64,000 bases of DNA from Lepas anatifera. Its lineage: Eukaryota > Arthropoda > Thecostraca > Lepadidae. The stretch covers positions 1 through 64,000 of the forward strand of contig JAOTON010002076.1 in NCBI GenBank assembly GCA_034440635.1, given 5' to 3'. The notes under the pieces are model-generated. The model made no database searches and was not told the origin of the DNA. It worked only from the letters and a program-made list of their open reading frames with translations. The position numbers and the translations under genes are program-made. This document shows positions 1 to 19,272 of this stretch, in pieces. Numbering within the stretch: the stretch's first letter is position 1; the number at the start of each line of letters is the position of its first letter.

Positions 1-807
1 GACCTTAGAAAAGTCAAAGGGCAAATATGACCCTGGATCCATGAGGGGTGTCCAAAAACGTTTTGGAGCAGTCTGAGTATTTGCAATCATTTTGTGGCTT
101 TTATATCATGAAATAGCTTTTCCCCATGTTTTCCAATGGAGAGGTCGCCTTGTGAAGCTGACCTCAGGGCACGAAATCGAAGAATCCCGGATATTTACCT
201 TGTAGACCCTGGAGGGGCCATGAAGTGTGGGAAGTTTCAAATCGATCGACTTTGGAAATGTAGCTCTTACAGAGCTCTAAAGGTGAAATGAGGGTGACCT
301 TGGTTGACCTCGTCTGGTGACCTGCACCTTGGGTGACCCAGGGTAAAAATTTCAGGGATGATGGGAAAATGATGCAGTGGGAGGTAGAGCCCTCAACCAC
401 GGTGCTGGGCCTCGTCGTTTTCTGCTCTCCCGGAAAAACCTTAGGGGAGCCATCGATAGCTTTTGTGATGAAGGGTTAGCCCTAAAAATTAAGTTAACAT
501 TTCTTTGGATGTTCTCACTATGACCTTGCTCTGTTTTCAGTGATTCTGGACTTCTTTGAGCTTAATCACGGTATTTCCGGATGAATACCCAGCACGGCTA
601 ATACCTGACCTTTATGACCTCGTTTGAACTTGACAATACTGACTTAGGTCAATTAAGATCAGTCATAATATATATTTCAACAGTTTCCCACCCAGTCACT
701 CAACCGGAGTTTTCCTGAGCCTCCTAGTTTCCGCGAGCTCAAGGGCCTGATCCCCCCCCCCTTCCAGTGCGCGAAAGTATCAGAAGCCTCTCCAGTGCGG
801 GTGTTAA
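1..807. mobile_element. TTAA-target transposon, right part (left end outside window)
   Basis: The right end reads CCAGTGCGGGTG followed by TTAA at 804-807, matching ends of the copies at 11896-12724 and 45756-46689. The body has many TGACCT/AGGTCA hexamers, as in the other copies. No transposase frame. Confidence 0.65.
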
Positions 808-1727
808 GGAATGGGACATTGATTACAATTTATTGTTTTAAGTACATCCTTACCTTGCGTCCGGTAATTCCATCATTGACACCTTTTTCGTGACCAGAGA
901 CGTTTGATGGTTGCAGCGGTACGGCGGGCCGCGCTGGCGCACAAGGCTCACAAAAGTGGGGGGTCAGACATTTTTTCAAGACCTCAGATCTTACTTTTCT
1001 GTTAAAGTCTCCATTCTTTTTATTACTGAATCTTATTAAGAAAATTATAAAAGAGTAGCATGAGCCTCAAAAATTTTAAAATAAGTCATAGGAAAATAGT
1101 TTTTACATATTTTGAAAAATTAAAGTGTATAATATATTTAAGAATTTAATTTTTTAATAGGAAATTTCTCATGAGCCAGAACTGGATAATTCGTTCTTAA
1201 GATACCTAGATCAAGTTTTCCTGGCATTTTGGCAAGAAACTATACAGGTAAAAAATGTCATCTTTAAAAAGACATGCAAGTAGTTATGGTCAAAATGCCT
1301 GAGGCTATGATTTTCAAACCGTAAGCCAGGGAGGAAAATTAATACGAAAATCGTCATCAGCTCCATCAATAGCCCCCTTACAAAAAACACACCGAAATCA
1401 GCGACATGAGGGTGTTATCGACTTGTCGATTTGTCGTGGAATGCCCCTAGTGGGAGCCTCGCACGCGCTCCGACTCAAGGTCGCTTCCGCCTCGACTGGC
1501 AAAGGCCACGCACTAGTGTCGTGTCTCCCCAGCACACTCAACTGCCCAAACTTTACCAAGTTTCAGTGTTTTGACTTTTTGTTAGCATTCCGATTTTCCA
1601 TTGGGCTTATCTTTGCGATGAAGTTCAATCAGGTTCCTTGAAGCCTGCTTACAATGCGTTAAACATTTTGATACAGAGGAGGGAGGGAGAGAAAGAGAGA
1701 CGCGCTGATTACCGGAGCTGTTCTCAC
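808..1727. other. No gene seen
   Basis: AT-rich sequence with scattered ORFs and no splice-supported coding signal. It lies downstream of the last readable SGK3-like exon and is probably intron. Confidence 0.5.
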
Positions 1728-8246
<6,519 letters not shown>

Positions 8247-8249
8247 GTT

Positions 8250-11200
8250 GAATTCAGCGCATTCAACCGGAGCGGCTTCTATGATATATTTGCAGCCTCA
8301 CCGACGTTTGATGCTTGTCTGACGTTGAATTCAGCGACACATTCGTTTCTCCTTCCCTGCCGGAAACCAGTGCTACCGGTTATGTGCTGTATAGTTAAGT
8401 TAAACATTCGATGTATTTAGGGCAGCTGAATTCTGAAGTGGGTGTTCACAGAGTGCGTGCCTTTTTCCATGTTTCTCTCCCTAATTGAGCTTCTGGTACG
8501 TGTTAGTCGTCTCATAGAAATATTTACATCCTGAGGATTGATAATTTTTGTAGAAGCTTACGGTTCGGGAGTTGCATAAGGGATACATTAATATTTCATC
8601 CCTCAGACATTCTCAATGCCCTTTTGGAATGTGTTCTCGTGACAGAAATATGAAAAGTCGGTTTCTTGTAAACAACCCGGGTTTCTTCCATAAACGATTG
8701 ACTTGACTGCCGTGTAAGTGAAGTTTCATCCTGCTCACTTAACTGCTTCAATGCCGAGTCACAAATTTCTTATAGACTGATCATAATTATTCATATGTTT
8801 GTACCTCATTCTTAGCACACTTAGGCACTTTGCAAAAATATTCCTGTCGGTGATTTGGTCATAAATTCTCGCGTCTACTTCTCACATCGCGGACCGGAAT
8901 TGAAGACGCAGCATGTTCCGTTAAGCCATTGAATTTATGTCCATTCTGCTGCAAACTAAGAAATAAGAAACTAACGTTGGAATAGAGGGTGAATTTGCAT
9001 TTAGGGAATGTGCATGCGGATGAACCGATACACATATTGGACAGGGTAAACTTCTGCAGGCTACTGCAAAGACGCAGAATCCCACCGTTGTATATATAAA
9101 CAGAGCTCTCCTGATTGCCCCATTTATGCAACCCTTCCTGCGATGGGCCAGTGCAATGTTGTAACTGGTGACTCACTGGCAATCACGCCCGCGTCACGTG
9201 GAGAAACGGCTCTGGCGCCGTCACCTTGCGTGACATCTGTGGGGGCAATGACCGTGACGTGTTATATCAGTAGATCATCCTCTTTTTTACTCCTTTTTTG
9301 GGGCTGACAATCTGCGGTAAAATATGAGGATACCTTTGGGTATGTTCCCGCACCTTCTCAGAATAAACACGAGAGCTCAGAGGAGGATGGAGCAGGTGCC
9401 GAAATCGGTGGCCGATGGAACAGACTAGGAGGAGTTTGAAGGATATATCAGCTGTTTGCGACTGATCAGTGCCAATATGATGAGCGTAGCGAAGCTCATA
9501 AATGCTATAAATTTGATTTAGGTTTCCCATGCTCATTTCATTAATTTAAGCAAAAAATGGCAAAACTCTAGTTATCGGTAAATACATACATGGACAAATT
9601 AAATGGCACGCTTTTCGAAGATAAAAAATTCTTGTACTTTTCGGATACTTTGACCTATTTTTGGTTAACGCTTTAATCAATTGAAAAATATGACTATTCT
9701 TTTGGTAGCCTGCTTAATGTTTTGCATATTTGTTTATGTTTCACAATATTTGTCTCCGCTAGAGCAGTAATAGAATAAAGCGAAGTGCAGTGAAACCATA
9801 GAGATGAACTATTGCTACTTGAGAGGAACCGCCAATCAAAATACCTATACCCGGTTGAAGAAAATTGAAGCTGAAACCTGGTTTTTATTTAGTAAAAAAT
9901 ATCATCTTCAGGCGCTTGTGATATACGTCATTCCCAGCAGAAAATCCCACCAAAATTTGGGCAGAATGCTTAAAAAACCTCACATTTGACTCACAACTGA
10001 TTCAAGTATATTTTGTCTTTTTACTTTTTCCTTTAAAAAGTATTTTTTAAGCGACCATGATCACTCTCGTACTTGCCCCGCCAGGTGCATGCTAATACTT
10101 CTTTGTCCTTCATCGTCTCCATCATATATGTTTGTGGGACGCATATTTCTTCGGCCATTTTTAGAAATGTAGATACTCACCACATCCAGCAAAACATCTG
10201 CAGCATGCAGCATTCCTTTAGACTATGTATAAAAAACAAGACAACCGGATTGCCCAATTGGGTAGCTTACAAGCCGACAAGTGGCCGTTTGTCAAGGAGA
10301 TTGGAGCGACATTTGGAACTATGTAAAGCTTTACTTTATCAGAACCAAACCTTTGTCCACTTGAAAACCGTGAGCTTAGTTTTAAAATATTTTCAAGGGT
10401 GGTCTTCGGCCACTTATATTACTCAGAAAATCAGCTTCGGGCAGAGAACAAAATTCAAATACCACCACAATCACATGTAGCACCCGTTTCTTTACTTGAC
10501 ACTAGCAGTACAAAATATTGAATAATAAATCCGATCTCATCACTAATTATAACGACATTTAAGAAAACTGGTCATCTCCATGACACCATGGTCTCCTCAC
10601 CAAGCGTAGAAATAGTATTGGAGATTTAGGGGAACTCTTGAAATTGATTAACTTATACTTACCAGGACGGAACCACGGGGTAATACTTGACAATAGCTCA
10701 CTACCAACGCTCCCAACATCATCAAAACCATTCCTAACCCCATCTCAAACATTATTATCAGATATATCATCATCAGATATAAAATAACCAAAATCAGGAT
10801 GTCCACAGCGATCCGTGCTCGGCTTATTATTCACAATCATTTACCTACATTGACGGTAGGTTTACTAAATCCCCAAATTCCCTCTCTCAAAGCGCCTCAC
10901 ATAATTGATGACATAGTGACGATTCAGCATTGCTGCTGCAAAGACATATTCAAAATTTATGGATAAGGCCAGGTGTTGGCTATAGCCCACAATTCTGTCA
11001 GAACAATATAACCGAATTATTTTTTTGAAACGTGAAACAGTCAACCCCCGTTCACAATTTGGCGTAGAAGTTTTCAAACGTGATAAAAGAAACACTTAGG
11101 CTTAATCATATCCAAAGATCTAATTTTCCTCGACCATATCAACAGGTCAACAGGTGGGCAGGTCAACCGACAACGTAGTGGCCCCAGAAGAGGTTGAGTT

Positions 11201-11890
11201 TGTCAAATATTTTTTCTAGAAGACCCTGAGTGCAATCACAGGCTTGCTGATCTTCGTTAGGACAAAATGGGGAATTACCCCTCTAAACTGAAAATGGGTG
11301 GGCTGTAAAGTTTTGTAAAGATGCAGATACATTTATTGACATACAAAGACATTACAGAAATAGCGTTAAGTCTGGTGCAAAAGCCGCGGTGAGCTTAAGT
11401 CTTGGCGGTGCTCTCGTGAGAATTATAAGCCCATATATTCATTCATAAACATTCAAAAGAAACAAATCAAGTCACCAAACATCTAAAGCATACAATCAAT
11501 ATAAAATAGTTTCTGACCAGCCGATTTCATGGCGCTCCTCCGATGCCGACAGCCATGGACAGAAGCCTGCTGGACGCGACCACCAACTGGCCAGCACACG
11601 CGACCGAGCCAGCCGGCGTCCTGTTACCGCTCCGCAAGTCTCAAGATAATCGTCTTGTTTTGCTAAAAAGGTCATAGAGTACTTTGAGCACTGCTCGTGT
11701 GAGCCGGTGAAACAGGCTTCCTAAATGGGCGAGAATGTTAAGTAGACGTTTTACTTTTATTCTCGACGTCTCAGTACTGGGATATGATAGTAGTCAAGGC
11801 CAAGACAGGCAGCTAGGTTTATCTCCATCCCTCTTAGACACGAAAATGGCCGCATTCAGACGCTTTCCCAATCCAGCATACAGTCTGTGC
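8250..11890. other. Upstream of the SGK3-like gene; no coding signal
   Basis: AT-rich sequence with short ORFs (the longest, 10073-10480, has no recognisable domain). A GC-rich patch with CACGTG at 9195-9200 could be promoter sequence. Nothing else is supported. Confidence 0.5.
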
Positions 11891-11895
11891 TCGCT

Positions 11896-12724
11896 TTAAC
11901 ACGCGCATTGATGGGGGCGGGGGGTTGGGTACCCTCCCCCTTCAGGTTTATGAAGATAACATAAAAGCAGCACGCGCCGCCGTACTTGGTATACCTTTTC
12001 TCTGATCATTTTCAAATCTTTTGTCAAAATTTCAAGGTTATGTTACTCAGGTCAGGTCACCAGTACAGGTCAAGTGACCTGACCTAAAAAAGTTTATGGT
12101 AGCATAATTCGGAACAGGGTGAACTTATCCGATTGAAACTCATACCACATAATGGGCCCACCAAGCTGACTAAAATGCGTTTCGGTATTTTTTATATCAA
12201 TGACCTAAGGTCAGGTACGAGCCTTGACCTCTTCTTTGGAAATACATGGGAAAAGTGGCTTTAATCAAATAACTTGGTAATAGATAGTGATAGTGTTTAT
12301 TTTAGCTTCATTAGATTGACATTGTCTTTGTGGTTCTCAATATATGAATTTTGACATCATAATTTGACCTTGACCTGAGGCTCAAGTCAGGCCCAATGAC
12401 ATATTGGACCTGATTTGACCCAGCAAAGTCATATTATACATCACTAGATTTGGCTGTGAGGATTCCAACGGCATATGATTTTTCCCTATCTTTACTTGTT
12501 CAGATTTAATGACCGAAAACCTTCATTTACATTTTATCCCTATGACGGCATGTTTTGACCTCAGTGACCTTAAATGTGACCTGACAAAAATGGAAAAGTG
12601 GATGGGCTGTCCAACGCAGTTTACCGTTTTTCGCTACCTAGCGTGTTTTACAAGATTTTAGGGGGGCGGGTACCCCCCCCATCAAAGCGAAGGTGGCTCA
12701 GACCCCCTTCAATGCGCGTGTTAA
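11896..12724. mobile_element. TTAA-target non-autonomous DNA transposon (piggyBac-like)
   Basis: Flanked on both sides by TTAA (11896-11899 and 12721-12724). The terminal inverted repeats read CACGCGCATTGATGGGGG on the left and, inverted, CACGCGCATTGAAGGGGG on the right. The 821-bp interior has about a dozen TGACCT/AGGTCA hexamers, for example CAGGTCAGGTCACC near 12050. No transposase. A TTAA duplication is the hallmark of piggyBac; the superfamily is inferred. Confidence 0.8.
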
Positions 12725-13069
12725 TACTTTTCATTTAGGACCAGTGCCGAGGCGAAGGTGAATGTAGCCGGAGCCAATCTAACCTGCCGGTGCCGGAGTC
12801 AGAATTTTGAAAAACAGCAGAGCTTTCTCTTCATTTCCCTTTTCAGGCACCTAGCAAATGAGTAGCGTATTGGCTGGAAATCACCCAAGTAAGTACATGT
12901 AAAATAATCAAAAATTTATGCAAGGTTAGCAAAGCTTTGAAATTCGCCGGCAATTCATTTGATCGCTTAGAATAAGCTCAGAATTTTCGTAATATTTTCA
13001 TCAATCCTCAAGCTGCAACCATGGTCATGCATTTAATTTTCCTTCGTAAGTAACTCAGCTCGTAAGGAG

Positions 13070-13545
13070 CGAAAGGAAACGACAGACGAGTGCAAGTTCA
13101 GGGCATACAAGTGGATGGAGGGCAGATACGAAGAGAGGGCATGTGAGGAGATCCCGGGTGGATGAATGGAGGACGGGGCAAATAAAGGTGAAGGGAGATC
13201 AGGCAAATGAAGTGCAAACGGAGGAAAGGGCAGGACAGACAAGGAAGGTCCAGGAGAAACAAGATAGAGAAAAAGGCAAACAAGGCGAGTTTAGGTCAAA
13301 GGAAGGTGATTGTAGGAAAGACATAATGAGGACAGAAGGGCAGGACAAACGATGAAAGCGTAGTGTAGTCAAGGAAGAGGCAGAGCAGACGAGACGCAGG
13401 GCAGGCTAGGAGCATGACAGGGTGGAAGAGAAGAGGGCCTAAGAAATTATAAGGGGAGGGGTGGGATAGGCGGGATGATAGTAGCCGCCAGGAGGAAATG
13501 ACTGGGCAGGATATAAGTATTTTAGGACAAGACAATGGAAGGGAG
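13070..13545 (+). repeat. Polypurine-rich block
   Basis: About 475 bp in which the plus strand is overwhelmingly A and G (for example GGACAGACAAGGAAGGTCCA near 13230). ORFs on both strands are compositional. No clear unit length. Confidence 0.6.
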
Positions 13546-13559
13546 CGGCTCGAGCTTTG

Positions 13560-15640
13560 TCCGTAAACCGAGCTGGGTGCCATCAATAGAAGGCATTATT
13601 TGACACGGACAGTTGTCATGGAAAATCACAACTCTACGACAAGAAGCTTTGTCTGAAAATTAAATGTATTCAATTCTTTTCGCAAAATAAAATTAATAAG
13701 CCCGCAATAATTACCCAAAGATAACGTTCACGAGCTCATTGCGGCTCATTTTTCTACTCGAAAAAACCAGGTTTCAGCTTCAATTGGTCACAAATTTTGT
13801 ATAGGCAGCTCCTCTCTAGTAGTAATAGTTAATCTCTATGAGTAAAATTACCAATTAAAAATGAGTCGGTCCTCAATGTAGGTCCCAACAGACAATCGAC
13901 GCTGCGTTGTAATTTCAGGTGGGAATATGAGAAATCAGGTCAATTCCAAAAGACCAACGCACGTGACGTAATCCGAAATTGGGTCATCTTATCTGACTTG
14001 ACTGTGTTGGACTACAGCACACGCATCTTTGACACATATCCCGTACGCATGAACGGTGACATCATGTCTTATTTTCCCGTGTTTAGAGTGGATCCATAGT
14101 GGGGGAACTTCTCACAAAATCAGATTGTGCATGTTATTAAGCGTGTGTGTGCGTGTGTGCGTGTATGTGTGTATGAGTTCTTGGGAGCTTTCAATGAGCT
14201 GACTATATCGCACTAGGGTCTATCAAGCATGTATTGTTTTGTGAGCTGATACAAAAGCTGATACAACGACCGTGAAACTGATAAATACAGAAGTGAGAAA
14301 GTATCCTTGATCAAAAACGAACGTTGTTGTTTAGTTAATCTCAAGCGCGACACAACGCCTGCCTTCTGTTCTTACACGCGGCTAACCAGCGTGGTCCGTA
14401 TCCGTTTTTCACAGACCGCGCTCCACCAGAGTGACCCGGCGACCCTGAAATGTAGGCGTCAGACAGCTGCTTCCGTCCGGGAACACCCTGGTGACCCGGT
14501 GGTCGACAGTCCGTGCCGGGTGATGTCAAACTATGCTGAGCTTAGCACTAGTAGCCAACGGTCTTGGATGCAGGATAATTTTCCGACATTCAGGACATTG
14601 TTTTCTCTACTAAAGAGTGGCTGTTATGGGCACACTGGCAGATCCAAAATTTCCGATAGGGTGGGGGGCGCCATCCGGACCAGAAGGGAGCGCCATCTGA
14701 ACCAGGGGGCGCGACTTTTGGGTGGCAAAACCTATCAGGTGGGCGCCAAATTCTATCGCAGGGGCACCGATACTTGCACCCTGGGGAAGGGAGAGGGTGT
14801 GAAACGGAATTTCGGGGGGTTCCGTGAGCATTTCAGGGTGTGCAGAGGGTCGATGGGGGAGGGGGCTAGTGCTTCCGCTTTCCCCTGGGTCTGGCTATGT
14901 TTTGACAATAACTCCATTGTATGGCCTTGGAACCCCGTATTTTTACATCAAGAATCCCAGAACTTGGGAAAAATTTTTCTTGAACGCTTCAAAATATTCC
15001 TGCGAAGTTTGACGCCCCCGTGCGTGAGCCTAACCCGGCTTCCCGCTGTGTTTCGGTTTCCACACACGGCACAGGCTGTTCTCGGCTCTCTGTGGCGGCC
15101 GGCCTGAACAGAACACACAGACCGGTGCCCTCAGGCCAACTTCCTGAGCTCAGGGCCAGAGTGAGGAGACCAGGGAGGACGCGGCACGCTCGAGGTCACC
15201 GTGGACAGTGGGCCAGGGACTGCCAACGGTCGGCACGGAGGCGACTGGCTGGCCGCCGAGTCGTGGAGTCTTTGACTCTAATGCTATGGAGAAAGAGTCA
15301 AACCTCGACGAGCATAGTCCGTTGGGGTTTGAGTGTCGCCACTGGAAAGACAGTCAATCTTGAGCCAATCAATCTTCAGCCTGCCACTGACAATCAATCC
15401 CTTCCTCTAGAACCACAAAATTATGGGATTTGAGCTCATTGTTGCCCTCTGCACTGCTGATTTTACACCAATTCCAATAAATTACGAATTTAGCTGAAAC
15501 CTGACTTTTTATGACAAAGGGAGGGGACAGGTTTTCCCTGCTCAGGCTCTCCCTGCCCACCCTCCCTTTCCCGACGCGTAAAGGCTCACCTTCTACCCAA
15601 ATACCCCCAAAAAATAAAACCGTTTGCACATAAATTTGGA
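13560..15640. other. Unassigned sequence with GC-rich patches
   Basis: Two GC-rich patches (14340-14530 and 15040-15290) hold ORFs, including 266 codons at 14307-15107, but codon use and composition give no recognisable domain. The 14307 ORF runs through repeat-like G-rich sequence from about 14634. I regard these as non-coding. Confidence 0.4.
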
Positions 15641-15689
15641 CGGGATTAATAATAATTGTCTGGGTTTAACGAAATACCAACTGCCAAGT

Positions 15690-15835
15690 TATGCGGCATC
15701 GCCAACTCTCTCTCTCTCTCTTTTGGGAAGAGTTTTCTATGTACATCAGATCACCTTATTCCGAAGCTATGCCGAGACTTGAACCCGGGACCTGTCACTC
15801 AGGAAACATGGATGTACGGGGCGGGCTCCAAAAAG
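15690..15835 (-). repeat. Possible truncated tRNA-derived SINE
   Basis: On the minus strand the sequence around 15775-15800 reads CCCGGGTTCAAGTCTCGGC, a good polymerase III B box in tRNA-like context. No clear A box, so it is a fragment at best. Confidence 0.35.
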
Positions 15836-16032
15836 TAAAGTAGCACCATGACTATGAGCCATTTCTCACACAGCAGTGCGCAAAAACCCACTGCAAATCA
15901 GCTCCCGGATATTCCATCATCTGCTTGCCCGGGAAGAGATAGGTGGTTATATCGCAGGAGATGTAGACCACAGTCAGCATCGACGGGGTCTGTGGTCATT
16001 AGACCACAGCCAGCATCCCCGGTAGTGATATG

Positions 16033-16293
16033 CAGTGGTGGATCTAGCCGGTTGGATTGGAGGGGCAAGCCAAAGTCGATGAGATAAAAAAAGTCACGCG
16101 GTGAGAATATGACACAATTTAGGTAGACGGTATGTTTTGGGGTAGGCCCAGGATTAAGTTGAGAGTCGAAGCACGAAAAACTTGCTTATAAATAAAAAAG
16201 AAGTCTGAGCAAAAGGAGGTCCACAGATTTGGGAGTGTTTCTGAACTTTTTCGTTTGGAGCAAATGCCTTTTTGCCCCCTGGATCCGCCACCG
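16033..16293 (-). mobile_element. hAT MITE, GGCGGATC family, copy 1 (inverted)
   Basis: Ends read CAGTGGTGGATCTAGCC and, at the right, GGATCCGCCACCG, an inverted pair. Flanks GTGATATG and GTATTATG agree at 6 of 8 positions, as expected for an old 8-bp duplication. Interior resembles the copies at 17703 and 42871 in reverse orientation. Confidence 0.65.
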
Positions 16294-16299
16294 GTATTA

Positions 16300-17410
16300 T
16301 GTCATTACTTACTCTCGGTTTATAAATGCACATCGTGCCACTGAATTAGCCAATATTTGTGTAGGTGGTTGATACAAATTTACTGAGCATTGAAACTGTT
16401 CTGTATCAAATTTCATCAGCATTTATAAAAAAATAAATGTGTGTATAGAAGTATGTCTGACCCAGCACAGCCATGCATAATGTTTCCACATGTAAAATGA
16501 TGTATAATGCATAATTATTCAGTATGCATGATTTATAATTAAAAGCAGCAGTCAGCATCTTTGTGAGCCTTTTCTATCGGGAACTGTTGTCCCCCAGGAA
16601 AACATCGCCCTCAGGATGCTAATAAATAGTCTATTATGCCAGCTCACGTATACATATGAATATTTCCATATAATGCAGGGCCTAAGCTCAGACGGAAAAG
16701 CTCACGTGGCTCGTGCTCGCCTCGGTCAAGTCTCTTGCCACATGGCATGGATTACATCTCTGGACAAATTCAGCGCACTGATGCCAGTTATACGACCTCG
16801 GGTCACACCGGCAAGGCAGCGGAAGACCGCACTAGTCTCGTTCATCACGATCGTCGCCAGGGCTGGAGATCTCTTCTCGATCCAGGGAAGGGGAGGGGGC
16901 CCTGTATGGATAATACTGGCACTGTAAAACAAGCCCTCAAGCCCTACATAAAGCCTATGGGGAACTGAACATCCAGGGGGAGGGGGTTGACCGCCTTGAA
17001 CCTGGTCGAAATGTGGTCGAAATGTTGGGCTGCGCAGAATCATTCACTCCCCATTGGTCAAAACCTCCACCATTCCAAAACTACCCCAAATCAGGCATAT
17101 TGCTGGGAAGAGGAAAGGTGGGGGCAAACAAATATCAGAAAACAGGGGCTCCTTTTTTACTATCCGCATGAAACTATGTAGAGTCAAAGTGTGACCGAGT
17201 GGATGAATCAGGCGATATCACTTCTATGGTCATATTCACAAAGAACCTGAAACCAATTATCCTCTCAAATCACCCGCATCCGATAGTTTCTCATTGGTAA
17301 TGCGGAATCCTGACTGGAACATGCAATCCTCTTCCCCCTCAGAGGACCGGTCTTGCCGTGTCGGATTCTTCCGGTGGGTCAAGATTGGTTTATTAATTTG
17401 GGTCATGTTT
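16300..17410. other. No gene seen
   Basis: Several overlapping ORFs at 16616-17043 on both strands have no recognisable domain or supporting splice pattern. Confidence 0.4.
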
Positions 17411-17416
17411 GGTTCT

Positions 17417-17686
17417 GTTTAGTTTATAAGCAAGGTTTCGGTGCTTTCACCCTCAATTTCAAACAGAACCAGTCAATTTCAGTGTAAATATTGGGCCTTG
17501 GATAACAAAAATAAGCATCTTTGGCCACATCTTGGCCCCTGAGACAATTTTTGCTTTTTCTACTTTGATTTACCCTCGAAGCCTGTCTAGCTAAAATGTG
17601 AGGAAATCTTTCACTGCGTGATGTTCTTTTCTGTTTGCTTCTCGACTTTGGCTTGGGCCCCAAAACTACTGGCTTGATCCGCCACT
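17417..17686 (+). mobile_element. hAT MITE, GGCGGATC family, partial copy
   Basis: Shares with the 17703 element the stretch TTTATAAGCAAG and AAACAGAACCAGT and ends in GATCCGCCAC. The left end is missing. It lies directly beside the intact copy. Confidence 0.65.
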
Positions 17687-17702
17687 TTAATCTGCCCCCC
17701 GC

Positions 17703-18081
17703 CAGTGGCGGATCCAGGGGGACAAAAAGGCATTTGCCCCCCAAACGGAAAAGCTCGGGGCAAAACTATGTTTTTACCCCCCCAAGCGATCGACCTCTGT
17801 TTTTCCCCCGACTCCTTTTTAGTTTATAAGCAAGATTTTGGTGCTTCAACTCTCAACTTCAAACAGAACCAGTTAAGTTCAGTTGAAATGTGGGGACTTG
17901 GAGAGGGAAAAAGTATCTTGAGCCCATATTTTTCACCCGGTGACGTATTTTTTTAGCTTTTCGCCTCACACACACAAAATTCTACTGGGAAGTCATTGTA
18001 TTTGTAGCGCTGTTTTACACTGCGTGACGTTTTTCGACTTTGGTTTGCCCCTCCCAAACCGACCGGCTAGATCCGCCACTG
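17703..18081 (+). mobile_element. hAT MITE, GGCGGATC family, intact copy (379 bp)
   Basis: Terminal inverted repeat CAGTGGCGGATC at the left and GATCCGCCACTG at the right. Exact 8-bp target duplication CCCCCCGC at 17695-17702 and 18082-18089. The CAGTG start and 8-bp duplication are the hAT signature. No transposase frame. Confidence 0.92.
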
Positions 18082-18089
18082 CCCCCCGC

Positions 18090-18900
18090 TACTCGTGAAG
18101 TTCATGCGCCTATGCAAGGAGCTGTTGTTCTGTAAAATATCAATAATTCAGACAATTTCATTCATTTTAAATTTCAGCCATTCTCAATTTAGAGAAATAG
18201 TGAACGAACTTTAAATATTTACTCTGACGAAAAACAAAGGAGAAAAATAGGTGTACCAGAAAAAATTTCTGGAACTTGGGTCAAGGACACATTGAAGACT
18301 TTCCAGCTGTGATCTAAGGTCAAACAGATCGATGTGAGATTTTTCGCTGCTTTTCAAAATACCACATATTTTTTGTTCATCTTGCATGGTTCTGTTATTT
18401 TTTAGTCATCCGAAAAATGAGTCTAAGCAGATTTATGAAAATACTTGCGGCTATAGCTTGTATAATTTTGGTCCGATAGGCTCTAAAATTTCAGAATCGG
18501 CCTTAAGGCCAACAAAAATCCTACACGCTCATTTTAAAAGAGGATCGGAGAGGCAATGGCAGGTCTTTGTTGATCGGTGTTGCATTTTCGCCGTGCCATG
18601 TTCCATCAGAAAGGCTTATTGTAATTCATTGGATAATTTCAACACACAAAACCGTATATTGGCGTATGTGCAGTCTCGTGTGCGTGTTATTACGGCTAAT
18701 TTAGTGTTCCATAGTTTGCCGATCACATCCTGACGGGACCATGATACCTATTTGGAGGAAGTGTCCCCAGATGTTCGACAATAAAGGTATACCAAGTACA
18801 ATCTTAAATGTGGAAATTGTAACTGGATTGTACAGGGAGTCTATAAAGCGATTTTATTATTGTATATGTGTTTATATTAATATGTTTAAATATGATATAT
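18090..18900. other. No gene seen
   Basis: AT-rich sequence. A 115-codon ORF at 18386-18733 has no recognisable domain. Confidence 0.45.
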
Positions 18901-18918
18901 AGATATATTTTTAATCTA

Positions 18919-18919
<1 letters not shown>

Positions 18920-18990
<71 letters not shown>

Positions 18991-19062
18991 ATGCTATTAT
19001 TATTAACTAATCATTATTAATTAAATTATAATTATATGTTATCATTAATATATATTTTTATG

Positions 19063-19140
<78 letters not shown>
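18920..19140. repeat. (TA)n microsatellite blocks
   Basis: Three TA-dinucleotide runs separated by AT-rich spacers. ORFs here are artefacts. Confidence 0.9.
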
Positions 19141-19141
<1 letters not shown>

Positions 19142-19272
19142 TAAATACAAAACCTAAGTGGGAAACCGGTAATGGTTCCTACATGGCCGGCGGTGGGGAG
19201 GAGAGTCAGGATTGCGTAAGAATTCAGCATAAAACAAAAGTCTAGCACAACTACCCTCCCATCATATTAGTC

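Noticed and set aside
14307..15107. 266-codon plus-strand frame
   Set aside because: No recognisable domain; the second half runs through G-rich repeat-like sequence and no splice or start context supports it.
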